Counted from the stretch's first letter, positions 1-8,795 are shown. The stretch is 64,000 bases of DNA from Roseiarcus sp035656495 (GCA_035656495.1 DASRSL010000089.1:1-64000), one strand, 5' to 3'. Made by a program: numbers and translations. Notes: generated by a model not told the origin, from the letters alone.

Positions 1-2388
1 GCCGCGTCGAACATGGAATTCCTGGTCGGCGACGCGGCGAGGACCTTTCTCGACGAGGAGAAGAACCAGAGTTTTACGGTCACCCGGCCCGACCCCCGGT
101 CCATGCGCTGGCAGGCGGTGACAAGCAACGCCGGCCACGACTGGCGGATCAGCAAGACCATCTTCGCCGATCCTTCCAACAGCACGCTGATTCAAGAGAC
201 GACCTTCGAGGCTCTCAACGGCAGGACGGTCGGCGATTTCAACCTCTATCTTCTCTACAAGCCCTATTTGAAGAACGTCGCGGCGAACAATAGCGCGTTG
301 ACGGTGGCCTCGGGCGGCAAGACCTACCTCGCCGCGGGCAGCGGCGACGGCTCCGAATTCTCCGCTCTCGGCGCTTCCCTCGCCTGGACCGTGCAGAACG
401 GCGTCGCCATGGCGTCGAACGGCTATACCGGAGTGAACGACGGCTGGCAGGATCTCATCGTGAACAATCCGAGCCCTTTTACGATGCGGTGGGCCTATGG
501 CTCCGCGCCGAACGGCAATGTCGCCCAGATGGGCTGGCTCGACACGGCGGGCAATCCCTCGAGCAGCATCGCCTTCACGGTGGCTGTCGGCTTTGGAGGA
601 ACGCAAGCCGACGCGATCGCCGCCGCCGGCGCCACGCTCGGCGAGGACGTCGCCGCTCAGCAAAGCCTCTACGACGGCGCCTGGCACGACTACGCCGCCG
701 GGCTCAGCACCCAGAACGGGACGGCCGACGACCAGTACACTCTGTCGGCGATGACCTTGAAGACCATGCAGGACAAGACGAACGGCGCGATGGTCGCCGG
801 GATCGGGACTCCTTGGGGCTTCGCCGAAGGCGACAATGATCCGGGCGGCTACCATCTCGTCTGGCCGCGCGACATGTACAAATTCGCCAACGCCCTCATC
901 ACGGCCGGAGACGCCGCCTCGGCCGCAAGCGCGGCGAATTGGCTCTTCAACGTCGACATGGACCAGACGACCGGCCGCTTCCCGCAAAACGCCTTCGTGA
1001 ACGGGACGCCGAACTGGAACGCCACGCAGATGGACGAGCAGGCGATGCCGATCATTCTCGCCTACCGCCTGGGCGCCACGGTCTATAATACGTTGTGGCC
1101 GAAGATCCGATTGACCGCCAACTACATCTTCAATAACGGCCCGTGGACGCAGGAGGAGCGCTGGGAGGAAACCAGCGGCTATTCGCCCTCGACCATCGCC
1201 GCCGAGATCGCCGGGCTGGTCGACGCCGCTCGGATCGCTCTCGAAAACAACGACGCCGCCGATGCGGCGAACTGGCTCAGCGCCGCCGACACTTGGCAGC
1301 AGAACGTGACCGGCTGGACCTACACGACCCAAGGCTGCCCGAACGTCAATTGGAATTGCAACAAGACCTCGATGTACATGCGCATCAACACGTCCCCGGC
1401 CCAAGGCGGCCCGGCTCCCGGCGGCTGGAATCCGACCAGCAATCCCAATCCGGGCATGATGGTCGAGATCGGCAACAACGGGGGCGCCCATCGCGCGATC
1501 GACATCATCGACGGCGGGTTTCTCGAGCTCGTGCGAATGGGCGTGAAACGGCCGAACGACCCGACCATCACGAGCAGCCTTGCCGCCTACGACACCGTCA
1601 TCGAGCAGACGATCGGCGGGAGTCCCGCCTGGTTCCGCTATAATTTCGACGGTTACGGAGAAACCAACGCGGGCGGTCCTTTCGACGGCGTGCGGGGGCG
1701 CGGCAGGTTGTGGCCGATCTTCGACGCCGAGCGCGGCAATTATGCGATCGCGGCGAGCGGGAGCGGCGCGGCTGGGGCGCCTTATCTGGCGGCGTTGAAG
1801 GCGTTCTCGACGCCGCAGGGCTTCATCTCCGAGCAGATTTTTGGCCCGACCGTCACCCTGCCCGCGGACGCCGACACTTCCGCCGGGTGGAGCGTCGCGC
1901 TTCCCGCGGGCGACACGTCCGGCGGCGTCACCGGCTCCATGACGCCGCTCAATTGGGCGCAGGGCGAATACATCACCCTCTTGGCCGATATCGCCGCCAG
2001 CAAGGCGCTCGATATCCCGCAGGCCGTCTGCTCGAGGTACTTTGCCTGCGTTCTGCCGCCCGCGCCCGGCGAGGTCGAAGTCGACATCAACGTCAATGCG
2101 GCGACGCAGTGGGGCCAAACTATGTATGTGACGGGCGACGCGAGCGCGCTCGGCAATTGGAACACCAACCTCGGCCTTCCTCTCGATTCGGCCAGCTATC
2201 CGGTGTGGAAGAACGCGATCAACCTCGCCGTCGGCGGCGCCGTCCAGTACAAATACTACCGCAAGAACCCGGACGGCGGCGTCACCTGGGAATGCTATCC
2301 CGACAGCAGCAATTGCAACGGAAACCGCGCGATCGCCGTGCCGTCTTCGGGGCCGCTCTCGCTGAGCGATACGGTGAGCTGGAATTGA
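1..2388 (+). CDS. Secreted GH15 glucoamylase with C-terminal CBM20 starch-binding domain (5' end outside window)
   Basis: Glucan 1,4-alpha-glucosidase that releases glucose from starch or dextrin ends. The frame is open to base 1, so the start and any signal peptide lie upstream; the first ATG, at 13, is probably internal because the text there already matches the inside of the bacterial GH15 N-terminal beta-domain. Counting from that ATG, the catalytic barrel shows HLVWPRDMYKFANAL near residue 280, the general-acid region QEERWEETSGYSPST near 380 and WPIFDAERGNYAIA near 567. A CBM20-like domain follows from about residue 686 (VTGDASALGNWN), the usual starch-binding signature. The sequence is complete at the C terminus. 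The family assignment is firm. Secretion is inferred from the family, since the leader is not visible. Confidence 0.93.
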   Translation, partial: AASNMEFLVGDAARTFLDEEKNQSFTVTRPDPRSMRWQAVTSNAGHDWRISKTIFADPSNSTLIQETTFEALNGRTVGDFNLYLLYKPYLKNVAANNSALTVASGGKTYLAAGSGDGSEFSALGASLAWTVQNGVAMASNGYTGVNDGWQDLIVNNPSPFTMRWAYGSAPNGNVAQMGWLDTAGNPSSSIAFTVAVGFGGTQADAIAAAGATLGEDVAAQQSLYDGAWHDYAAGLSTQNGTADDQYTLSAMTLKTMQDKTNGAMVAGIGTPWGFAEGDNDPGGYHLVWPRDMYKFANALITAGDAASAASAANWLFNVDMDQTTGRFPQNAFVNGTPNWNATQMDEQAMPIILAYRLGATVYNTLWPKIRLTANYIFNNGPWTQEERWEETSGYSPSTIAAEIAGLVDAARIALENNDAADAANWLSAADTWQQNVTGWTYTTQGCPNVNWNCNKTSMYMRINTSPAQGGPAPGGWNPTSNPNPGMMVEIGNNGGAHRAIDIIDGGFLELVRMGVKRPNDPTITSSLAAYDTVIEQTIGGSPAWFRYNFDGYGETNAGGPFDGVRGRGRLWPIFDAERGNYAIAASGSGAAGAPYLAALKAFSTPQGFISEQIFGPTVTLPADADTSAGWSVALPAGDTSGGVTGSMTPLNWAQGEYITLLADIAASKALDIPQAVCSRYFACVLPPAPGEVEVDINVNAATQWGQTMYVTGDASALGNWNTNLGLPLDSASYPVWKNAINLAVGGAVQYKYYRKNPDGGVTWECYPDSSNCNGNRAIAVPSSGPLSLSDTVSWN

Positions 2389-2517
2389 GGAACTCAGCCG
2401 CGGAAGGAGAAAGCAAGCAGGTGTGACGCCGTTCGTGCGGACCGGCTCGCGCTCGAAGCGGCGGGCCGTACCCCATCCGGCGCTCCGCGCCACCCGAATC
2501 TGCGCCCTGGGCAGGCT

Positions 2518-2540
2518 CTTCCCCAGCCGAGCTGGGGAAG
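2518..2540. terminator. Hairpin downstream of the glucoamylase gene
   Basis: A perfect 9-bp stem (CTTCCCCAG / CTGGGGAAG) with a 5-nt loop, 130 bases after the glucoamylase stop. No T-run follows, so it may be a weak or Rho-assisted terminator, or simply part of the repeat-rich spacer between the glucoamylase and the convergent aconitase X genes. Confidence 0.35.
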
Positions 2541-2579
2541 GATCCGCGCGGCGAGCTGAGATGTGTGAACACCGCAGCC

Positions 2580-2629
2580 GTAGCGCCGGGTCGCCAACCC
2601 CCTCGGCGCGCTCATCGAGCGCGCCCTAC
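2580..2629 (+). repeat. Short dispersed palindromic repeat, copy 1 (REP-like)
   Basis: About 50 bp running from GTAGCGCCGGGTCG to GCGCGCCCTAC. It is similar to the reverse complement of 23000-23050. Both copies are intergenic and end in a GCGCGCCCTAC-type palindrome, as in REP-like elements. Identity was judged by eye. Confidence 0.5.
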
Positions 2630-2641
2630 ACGAAGCCGGAC

Positions 2642-3073
2642 CTACGCCTCGACAACCACCGTCGCGCCGCCAGGCCCCGCTTCGACCGTCAGCCGGGTCG
2701 CGGCGGCCAGGCGATCCCAGTCCTCCGCGCGCGCGAGCGCGACCGCGCACGCGCGGCCGTAGAGCTCGGCGGCGACCATGGCGCCGACGATGACGATCGG
2801 ATCGCGCTCGAGCAGCAGGATCGCCGCCGGTCCGACGCCGGCGCGGATGGCTTCTGCGAGCGCGGCGCTTCCCGAGCTCGATCCGCGGCAGCAAGGCATC
2901 ATCATTACCCGGCCCATGACACTCGCGCCACTCTGCGGATGCCAGCGGTCGACGATGCGGCCCGTCGCCAAATCGAGGCCGCCCCAGAAGCTGAGCGGCT
3001 CATCGAGCCGCAGCGGCGCTCCGGACGCCGCGCCGGAAGAGAGCGCAACCGCGCCGACCACGCTTCCGCTCAC
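2642..3073 (-). CDS. Aconitase X small (swivelling) subunit, DUF126 family
   Basis: Small subunit of aconitase X, 143 residues. AcnX enzymes dehydrate substrates such as cis-3-hydroxy-L-proline in bacteria or mevalonate 5-phosphate in archaea. The GSSSGSAALAEAI stretch holds the conserved serine region of the family, and WGGLDLATGRIVDRWHPQ is the typical N-terminal part. A GTG start is chosen because it overlaps the large subunit's TGA as GTGA, a translational-coupling arrangement, and because homology begins there. The subunits are separate genes rather than fused. No proline-pathway genes lie next to it, so the substrate cannot be stated from context; cis-3-hydroxyproline is the best guess for a bacterium. 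Confidence 0.85.
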   Translation of the reverse strand: MSGSVVGAVALSSGAASGAPLRLDEPLSFWGGLDLATGRIVDRWHPQSGASVMGRVMMMPCCRGSSSGSAALAEAIRAGVGPAAILLLERDPIVIVGAMVAAELYGRACAVALARAEDWDRLAAATRLTVEAGPGGATVVVEA

Positions 3074-4311
3074 AGACGCACCACCTTGCCGGCGCGCGCC
3101 GAGGCGACGCATTCGGCGAGCGAGCCGTAGGCGACGTCGACGCCGAGATTGCCGGGCGCGTAATAGGCGCATTTGCCAGAATTGGTCATCATGACGCCTG
3201 CTCCTCGCGGCGTCAGCGTCGTGACATAGATGCAGGTGTCGACGACGAGCGTCACGCCGGCGGCCGCCAGCGTCTTGTCCCATCCGCGGGCGCGAAGCTC
3301 TTCGCGGGTCGCGCGGCTCGTATTGATCCAGATTCCTACGCGCGGCTTCTTGCCTTGCAGCAGCGGCGTCAGGCGGGCGAATTCGGCAATCGAAAAATGC
3401 GGCGTCCCGAGCGTGACCGCGGCGAGCGGCGCGCCGTCCGGCGCATTGGAGAGCGAACGCGCCGCCTCGGCGAGATCGTCAGCGCTGAGCCTGAGGACCA
3501 TTTGCGGCTCGATGCCGCCGCTCGCCGTCCCGATGTCCGGCGCTTCCGGGGTCAGGCCGACGGCGTGAAACAGGGCGACTGCGCCGGATGAGGCCGCGGC
3601 GGCGCCGAGCGCCTTCAGATTGTCCTCGTTCGTCTCGGCCGGCAGTCCGACGATCGCCGGAACAAGGTTTTCGCATCGCCGCCCGATGGCGTGGCCGACC
3701 GCGACGCAGACGCGCTCCGCCTCCCACCCGTCCGGAACGCCCTCGATCTCGACGAGCGCGCTGGCGAAGCGGTTTTCGCTCAAGTGCAACCCATAAGCCG
3801 GCGCCCGTCCGGTCATCGCGCAGCAGAGATCGATGAAGTCGCCATAGCGGTTGGTCCTGGCGCCGATGACGGAATTGGCGAAGACGATCGCGTTCGATTC
3901 GCCCCAGGCGATCTGCGCGCCGAAGCGCGGCCGGTAGACGCTTTGGTAGGGGGCGCAGGTGAAGGTCGGCGCGCAGCCGAGCTCGACATGCGCCTGCATG
4001 AGCCGCGCCCCGGCCTTGCGGATTTCGTCCGCACCAAGGAAAAGCTCGGGATGGATCAGGTCGAGCGAGCCGACATTGAGGCTGGTCGGCACGCGGACCT
4101 TGCCTCCGAGACCGGCCATCCGCTCGACGAAATCGAGGCTGGCGCGTCCGAGATAAAGACAGCCGTCGACATGCGCCGCCTCGATGTCGAGGAAACGCTC
4201 CGCGGCGACCGCCTCGGCGAAGCGCATGAGCAGCCGCATGGCGAAAGCCGCAGCGCCGCCATGCGCCCCATCCAGGATCTCTTGGTCGAAGTCAGTGAGT
4301 TCGAGAGGCAT
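3070..4311 (-). CDS. Aconitase X catalytic (large) subunit, DUF521 family
   Basis: Large subunit of aconitase X, 413 residues, a [Fe-S]-dependent hydro-lyase. The start at 4311 (MPLELTDFDQ) matches the family N terminus with its early AMRLL motif; the frame stays open another 80 codons upstream, but that stretch has no family resemblance. Conserved features include WGESNAIVFANSVIGARTNR, the cysteine in GCAPTFTCAPYQ, VDTCIYVT and TNSGKCAYYAPGN near the C terminus, which fit the iron-sulfur and substrate site. It is transcribed with the small subunit, overlapping it by 4 nt. A clear Shine-Dalgarno is missing before the chosen ATG, so the start is less certain than the function. Proposed activity: cis-3-hydroxy-L-proline dehydratase or a related dehydration. 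Confidence 0.85.
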   Translation of the reverse strand: MPLELTDFDQEILDGAHGGAAAFAMRLLMRFAEAVAAERFLDIEAAHVDGCLYLGRASLDFVERMAGLGGKVRVPTSLNVGSLDLIHPELFLGADEIRKAGARLMQAHVELGCAPTFTCAPYQSVYRPRFGAQIAWGESNAIVFANSVIGARTNRYGDFIDLCCAMTGRAPAYGLHLSENRFASALVEIEGVPDGWEAERVCVAVGHAIGRRCENLVPAIVGLPAETNEDNLKALGAAAASSGAVALFHAVGLTPEAPDIGTASGGIEPQMVLRLSADDLAEAARSLSNAPDGAPLAAVTLGTPHFSIAEFARLTPLLQGKKPRVGIWINTSRATREELRARGWDKTLAAAGVTLVVDTCIYVTTLTPRGAGVMMTNSGKCAYYAPGNLGVDVAYGSLAECVASARAGKVVRL

Positions 4312-4559
4312 TGGTGCATGCAATATCGCACCGGCCGCCCTTTCGGAAGCGCTGGCTCTGGACGCTTTCAAGTGGATTTCGGCCGGAGCATGTTTCTGAA
4401 GAAGATAGCAAATAGTCGGGGTCGCGGTTGCCCATGTGCCGGCGAATGGCGCGAGATGGCGGCCGGCGGTGCCTGGGCGCATGGCCAGCGCTGGACACCC
4501 GATGATAGCCGCCGGATTGACGCGGCTTGCGATACTTGGTACGTCCCGCATATCGAATC

Positions 4560-4841
4560 ATGATTCGCTCGTTTCGCAACAAAGAGACCGAGCGAATCTG
4601 GCGGGGCCAGCAGAGCCGCAAGTTTCCGGCCGACGTCCGGGATCGCGCCTTGCGCAAATTGCGCCAGCTCGATGCTTCGCTCACCTTGGAGGACCTGCGC
4701 AATCCGCCGGGCAACCAATTGGAAGCTCTGAAAGGGGATCGAACAGGCCAGTGGAGCATTCGGATCAACGACCAGTGGCGCATCTGCTTTCGTTGGTTCG
4801 ACGGCGAGGTGCACGATGTCGAGATCGTTGACTATCACTGA
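4560..4841 (+). CDS. higB: HigB-type RelE/ParE-superfamily toxin
   Basis: A 93-residue protein of the HigB (killer-protein) family, a ribosome-dependent mRNA interferase when not bound by its antitoxin. The ATG at 4560 (MIRSFRNKETERIW) is the standard family start; the frame is open slightly further upstream. Typical segments are the N-terminal F.xKxTExIWxG, the central RKLRQLDAS, PPGNQLEALKGDR, and the C-terminal QWSIRINDQWRICFRW core strand pair. The antitoxin gene follows after 9 bp. Toxin before antitoxin is the characteristic order for hig loci. Confidence 0.88.
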   Translation: MIRSFRNKETERIWRGQQSRKFPADVRDRALRKLRQLDASLTLEDLRNPPGNQLEALKGDRTGQWSIRINDQWRICFRWFDGEVHDVEIVDYH

Positions 4842-4850
4842 GAGGCAAAG

Positions 4851-5150
4851 ATGACCGCGCTGCGAAACCCTCATCCGGGCGATATCCTCAAGCACGAGTT
4901 TCTGGAGCCGACCGGCCTCAGCCAGAACCGGCTTGCGCATGCCGTTGGCGTCCCGCCGAACCGCATTCACTCCATCGTCGCTGGCGCGCGCAGCGTAACG
5001 GCCGATACCGATCTGCGCCTCTGCCGGTTCTTCGGACTGTCGGAAGGCTATTTTCTGCGGCTGCAAAATGCTTTTGACATGCTCGAGGCCAAACGCCGCT
5101 CTGCGAAAGAGATCGCCAAGATCAAGCCTTTCAAGGCCATTGCCGCATGA
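4851..5150 (+). CDS. higA: HigA-type antitoxin, XRE-family DNA-binding protein
   Basis: A 99-residue antitoxin with one helix-turn-helix (LSQNRLAHAVGVPPNRI, about residues 23-40) and the VapI/HigA opening HPGDILKHEFLEP. It should bind and neutralise HigB and repress the higBA promoter. An AGGC-containing purine-rich stretch precedes the ATG. It is co-transcribed with higB. The C-terminal tail (AKEIAKIKPFKAIAA) is lysine-rich, as in relatives. Confidence 0.9.
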   Translation: MTALRNPHPGDILKHEFLEPTGLSQNRLAHAVGVPPNRIHSIVAGARSVTADTDLRLCRFFGLSEGYFLRLQNAFDMLEAKRRSAKEIAKIKPFKAIAA

Positions 5151-5214
5151 TCGAGACCCATCCGCCCGACATGCGGCATTACCGCGTGGACGGCCGGGAT
5201 TCGTTATCCGCTAA

Positions 5215-6189
5215 ATGACATCGCGGCAGGCGATCGATGGACGAAGAATGACGGTGCAGGCAGGGGTGGAGGCGCGCGAGACGGCCGCGCTTTCGATCGC
5301 GGTCGAGCTGATCGCGGTTTTGGTCGCCGTCGCCGACGGTTCTCCTCTGGCGATGACGATCGACGACGGGCGGGCCTTGCCTTCGGGGCCCTTCGCGGTC
5401 GGGCACCGGTCGCTGCAATCGGGCGTGCGCGCCTGGGTCGAGCGACAGACGCGCCATCCGCTCGGCTATGTCGAGCAGCTCTACACTTTCGCCGATTCCG
5501 ATCGCTCGGCCGAGGAGGACGGCGCGCGAAGAATCTCGATCAGCTATCTCGGCCTCACCCGCGCGGAGCCTGCAGCGCCGCACGCCGCGTGGCGGCCGTG
5601 GTACGATTACTTCCCCTGGGAGGATCATCGCGGCGGCGCGCCGGCGCTGATCGCGGATACGATCGCTCCGGCGCTCGAGCGCTGGATCGAGAGCGGAGCG
5701 GACCGCGCCCGGCGCAGGACGCGCGCGGCGATCGCTTTCGGACTCGGCGGGCGGAGCTGGAACGAGGAGCTCGTTCTGCAGCGCTACGAGCTTCTCTTCG
5801 AGGCCGGACTCATTGCCGAGGCGCAGCGTGCGAAGCGGGATCACAAGAGCCCGGCGCTCGGCCTGCCGATGATCGGCGACCATCGCCGCATCCTCGCGAC
5901 CGGCATCGCGCGGGTCAGGGCGAAGATCAAATACAACCCCGTCGTCTTCGAGCTGATGCCGCCCGCCTTCACGCTCTTGCAATTGCAGCGCTGCGTCGAG
6001 GCGATCGCCGGGCTCTCCGTGCACAAATCCAATTTCCGCCGACTGATCGAGCAGCAGCAGCTTGTCGAGGACACCGGCGAGACGGTGGCGGAAACCGGCG
6101 GGCGGCCGGCCAAGGCTTTCCGTTTCCGCTCCGCGGTGCGCGAGGAGCGCGCCGCCGTCGGCACAAAGTTGCCGCTCATCCGGGCTTGA
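5215..6189 (+). CDS. nadQ: NadQ-like regulator of NAD synthesis (Nudix-like domain plus winged helix)
   Basis: Protein of about 324 residues of the COG4111/NadQ type, predicted to repress nadABC in response to NAD status in alphaproteobacteria. The N-terminal half resembles a Nudix fold (LPSGPF..., then a GYVEQLYTFADSD core). It lacks a proper Nudix box, so it is probably a ligand sensor, not a hydrolase. The C-terminal part (from VFELMPPAFTLLQLQRCVEA to RPAKAFRFRS) looks like the winged-helix DNA-binding domain. The ATG at 5215 is taken; 5248 is an alternative, as neither has a strong Shine-Dalgarno. It lies 57 bp upstream of nadA, and the spacer carries two palindromes that are good operator candidates. 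Function is inferred from family and context. Confidence 0.8.
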   Translation: MTSRQAIDGRRMTVQAGVEARETAALSIAVELIAVLVAVADGSPLAMTIDDGRALPSGPFAVGHRSLQSGVRAWVERQTRHPLGYVEQLYTFADSDRSAEEDGARRISISYLGLTRAEPAAPHAAWRPWYDYFPWEDHRGGAPALIADTIAPALERWIESGADRARRRTRAAIAFGLGGRSWNEELVLQRYELLFEAGLIAEAQRAKRDHKSPALGLPMIGDHRRILATGIARVRAKIKYNPVVFELMPPAFTLLQLQRCVEAIAGLSVHKSNFRRLIEQQQLVEDTGETVAETGGRPAKAFRFRSAVREERAAVGTKLPLIRA

Positions 6190-6196
6190 CATCGCT

Positions 6197-6215
6197 TATT
6201 CTCATGCTAAGAATA
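6197..6215. promoter_or_regulatory. Candidate NadQ operator, distal half-site pair
   Basis: An inverted repeat of the form TATTCTCA-TGC-TAAGAATA (8-3-8), directly after nadQ and 32 bp before the nadA start. It has the same architecture as the proximal box at 6224-6242, with centres 27 bp apart. It sits in an unusually AT-rich patch, as expected of a promoter. Confidence 0.6.
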
Positions 6216-6223
6216 TCCCATGA

Positions 6224-6242
6224 TATGCTCAACATGAGTATA
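6224..6242. promoter_or_regulatory. Candidate NadQ operator, proximal half-site pair
   Basis: A near-perfect inverted repeat TATGCTCA-ACA-TGAGTATA (8-3-8) ending 4 bp before the nadA ATG, overlapping where the ribosome binding site would be. A repressor bound here would block both transcription and translation start of nadABC. Confidence 0.65.
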
Positions 6243-6246
6243 AACC

Positions 6247-7227
6247 ATGACCGTCGTGGACCTCCCGAAGCCGGCGAGCCGCCTTTATGAGCGAGTGAGC
6301 CGCGTCATCCCTCCGATCGAATGGCCGGCCTTCGAGGCCGACATCGAGGCGATCCTGAGCCTCAAGCGGGAGCGCGAGGCGATCATCCTGGCGCACAACT
6401 ACCAGACACCCGAGATCTTCCATTGCGTCGCCGATGTCGTGGGCGACAGCCTGGCGCTGGCGCGCGAGGCGGCGAAGGGGGATGCGCGCGTGATCGTGAT
6501 GGCGGGCGTGCATTTCATGGCGGAGACCGCCAAGCTCCTCAATCCGTCGAAGACGGTGCTGATTCCCGATGCCGAGGCCGGCTGCTCGCTCGCCGAGTCG
6601 ATTGACGCCGACGACATTCAACTCCTGCGCGAAAGCTATCCTGGCGCGCCGGTCGTCACCTACGTCAACACCTCGGCCGCGGTGAAGGCCGCGTCCGACA
6701 TCTGCTGCACGTCGGCCAACGCGGTGAAGGTCGTGGAGTCGCTCGGCGCGCCGCGCGTGATCATGACGCCGGACGAGTACCTCGCCCGGAACGTCGCGGC
6801 GCAGACCAAGGTCGAGATCATCGCCTGGCGCGGGCGCTGCGAGGTGCACGAGCAATTCACCGCCGCCGACATCCGCGAGCTGCGCGAGGCCTACCCGGGG
6901 GCGGTCGTGCTCGCCCATCCCGAATGCCCGCCGGAGGTGCTGGCCGAGTCCGATTTCTCGGGCTCGACCGCCGAGATGATCGGCTACGTCGGCGCCAAGC
7001 GCCCGGCGCGGGTCGCGCTAGTGACCGAATGCTCGATGAGCGACAATGTCGCGGTCAACTATCCCGACGTCGAGTTCGTGCGCCCATGCGGGCTCTGCCC
7101 GCACATGAAGCGCATCACGCTCTCCAAGATCCGTCATGCGCTGGAGACCCTCGAGGGCGAGGTGACGATCGATCCGACCGTGGCCGCGCCGGCGCGCCGC
7201 GCTGTCGAGCGGATGCTGGCCCTATGA
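6247..7227 (+). CDS. nadA: Quinolinate synthase
   Basis: A 326-residue NadA that condenses iminoaspartate with dihydroxyacetone phosphate to quinolinate, using a [4Fe-4S] cluster. Family marks are LAHNYQTPEI near residue 48, GVHFMAETAK near 87, the cysteine in AGCSLAES (about 113), WRGRCEVHEQ (198), HPECPP (227) and CGLCPHMKRI (281-284). The cluster ligands must come from this set. It is the first gene of nadABC, and its TGA overlaps the nadB start as ATGA. Expression is probably controlled by NadQ through the two palindromes upstream. Confidence 0.95.
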   Translation: MTVVDLPKPASRLYERVSRVIPPIEWPAFEADIEAILSLKREREAIILAHNYQTPEIFHCVADVVGDSLALAREAAKGDARVIVMAGVHFMAETAKLLNPSKTVLIPDAEAGCSLAESIDADDIQLLRESYPGAPVVTYVNTSAAVKAASDICCTSANAVKVVESLGAPRVIMTPDEYLARNVAAQTKVEIIAWRGRCEVHEQFTAADIRELREAYPGAVVLAHPECPPEVLAESDFSGSTAEMIGYVGAKRPARVALVTECSMSDNVAVNYPDVEFVRPCGLCPHMKRITLSKIRHALETLEGEVTIDPTVAAPARRAVERMLAL

Positions 7228-8792
7228 GCGCCGAAATTCTGTCGCTGCGCGGGCGCGTCATCATCGTCGGCGCTGGAGTCGCGGGCCTGATGACGGCGCT
7301 GGAGCTCGCGCCCCGGCCGGTCGTCGTGTTGTCCAAGGGGCCCCTCGGCGCCGAGGGCTCCACGCTGTGGGCGCAGGGCGGCCTCGCCGCCGCGATGGGC
7401 GCCAACGACGGCCCGGCTTTGCACGCCGCCGATACGCTCGCGGCGGGCGACGGCTTCAGCGACTCGGGCGTCGTCGGCCGCTTCACGTGCGCGGCCCCCG
7501 CCGCGATCGAGAGGCTGGCCCGGCTCGGCGTGCGCTTCGACCGTGTGAGGGACGGCGGCTTCGCGCTCGGGCTCGAGGCGGCGCACAGCCGCGCGCGAAT
7601 CGTCCACGCGGGCGGCGACGGCGCCGGACGCGAGCTCATGCGCGCGCTTGCCGCCGCGGCGCGGGCGATGCCTTCGATCGAGATTCTCGAAGGCTTCGAA
7701 GCGCGCCGCCTCTTCGTCGAGGACAATTCCATCCGCGGTCTCATCGCGGCCGGGCCATCCGGGCCGGCGCTGTTCGCGACGAACGCGGTCGTGATCGCGA
7801 CCGGCGGGATCGGCGGCCTCTTCGAGGACAGCACAAATCCGCGCGGCAGCTTCGGGCAGGGCGTGGCGCTCGCCGCGCGCGCCGGCGCCGCGCTCCGTGA
7901 CATGCACTTCGTGCAATTCCATCCGACCGCGCTCGACGTCGCGTTGAGGCCGGCGCCGCTCGTCAGTGAAGCCGTGCGAGGCGAGGGCGCAACGCTGATC
8001 GACGAGACGGGCGAGCGGTTCATGGCTGGCGTCCGCGGCGCGGAACTGGCCCCGCGCGACGTGGTGGCGCGCGCGATCTGGCGGCGACGCGCGGCAGGCC
8101 ACCGCGTGTTCCTCGACGCGCGTGCGGCGCTCGGCGCCCATTTCGCGACGCGCTTTCCGATCATCGCGGCGGCCTGCCGCGAGGGCGGCGTCGACCCGGC
8201 TCGCGAGCCGATCCCGGTCAGACCCGCGCAGCACTATCATATGGGCGGCGTCTGGGTGGACGCCGAGGGGCGCAGTTCCGTGACAGGGCTCTGGGCCTGC
8301 GGCGAGGCGGCCTGCACCGGGTTGCACGGCGCCAATCGCCTGGCGAGCAACTCGCTCAGCGAAGCCGCCGTGTTCGGCGCGATCGTCGCCCGATCGATCG
8401 ACGGCGCGCCGGCGCTGTCGCCCGCGCCGACGAGCCGATCTATAGCCGCGCTCCATGGCCCGTCGAAAGACGGGCGCCTGCAACCCGATCCTGCCGCCGT
8501 GCGCCCGATTCTGTCGCCCGTGGCGGGAGTGATGCGCGAGGGCGAGGGGCTGCGCAGAGCGGTCGGGCCGCTGGCCGCGCTCGCGCGCTCGCCCGGTCCG
8601 GCGGCCGACCCCGCCGCCATGGCGCTCGTCATCGTGATCGCGGCGCTCCGCAGCGAGTACAGCGCCGGCGCGCATTGCCGCCTCGACTTTCCGAACCCCC
8701 CGGCCGAGCCGCGCCGATCGCGGATCACGCTCGCCGAGGCCCTCGCCGAGGCGTCGGCGGTCGCGCCTGACAAATTCGCCAAACGAGCCTGA
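7224..8792 (+). CDS. nadB: L-aspartate oxidase
   Basis: A 522-residue flavoprotein oxidising L-aspartate to iminoaspartate, the substrate of NadA. The ATG at 7224 overlaps the nadA stop (ATGA). The FAD-binding Rossmann motif VIIVGAGVAGLMTAL is at residues 12-26. The succinate-dehydrogenase/fumarate-reductase-like core carries FGQGVALAARAGA, MHFVQFHPTALD and HYHMGGVWVDAEG, and the flavin-proximal LHGANRLASNSLSEA follows. The C-terminal helical domain is somewhat shorter and more divergent than in E. coli NadB. It is middle gene of nadABC; nadC starts 3 bp after its stop. Confidence 0.95.
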   Translation: MSAEILSLRGRVIIVGAGVAGLMTALELAPRPVVVLSKGPLGAEGSTLWAQGGLAAAMGANDGPALHAADTLAAGDGFSDSGVVGRFTCAAPAAIERLARLGVRFDRVRDGGFALGLEAAHSRARIVHAGGDGAGRELMRALAAAARAMPSIEILEGFEARRLFVEDNSIRGLIAAGPSGPALFATNAVVIATGGIGGLFEDSTNPRGSFGQGVALAARAGAALRDMHFVQFHPTALDVALRPAPLVSEAVRGEGATLIDETGERFMAGVRGAELAPRDVVARAIWRRRAAGHRVFLDARAALGAHFATRFPIIAAACREGGVDPAREPIPVRPAQHYHMGGVWVDAEGRSSVTGLWACGEAACTGLHGANRLASNSLSEAAVFGAIVARSIDGAPALSPAPTSRSIAALHGPSKDGRLQPDPAAVRPILSPVAGVMREGEGLRRAVGPLAALARSPGPAADPAAMALVIVIAALRSEYSAGAHCRLDFPNPPAEPRRSRITLAEALAEASAVAPDKFAKRA

Positions 8793-8795
8793 ACG

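Noticed and set aside
2423..3130. Plus-strand open frame overlapping the aconitase X small subunit
   Set aside because: Arg-rich and without family text; opposite a well-matched DUF126 protein.
4312..4551. N-terminal extension of aconitase X large subunit
   Set aside because: The 80 extra codons have no similarity to the family; homology begins at the ATG at 4311.
5179..6192. Long minus-strand open frame opposite nadQ
   Set aside because: Arg/Asp-rich antisense reading with no family resemblance; the plus-strand frame is a clear NadQ-type protein next to nadA.
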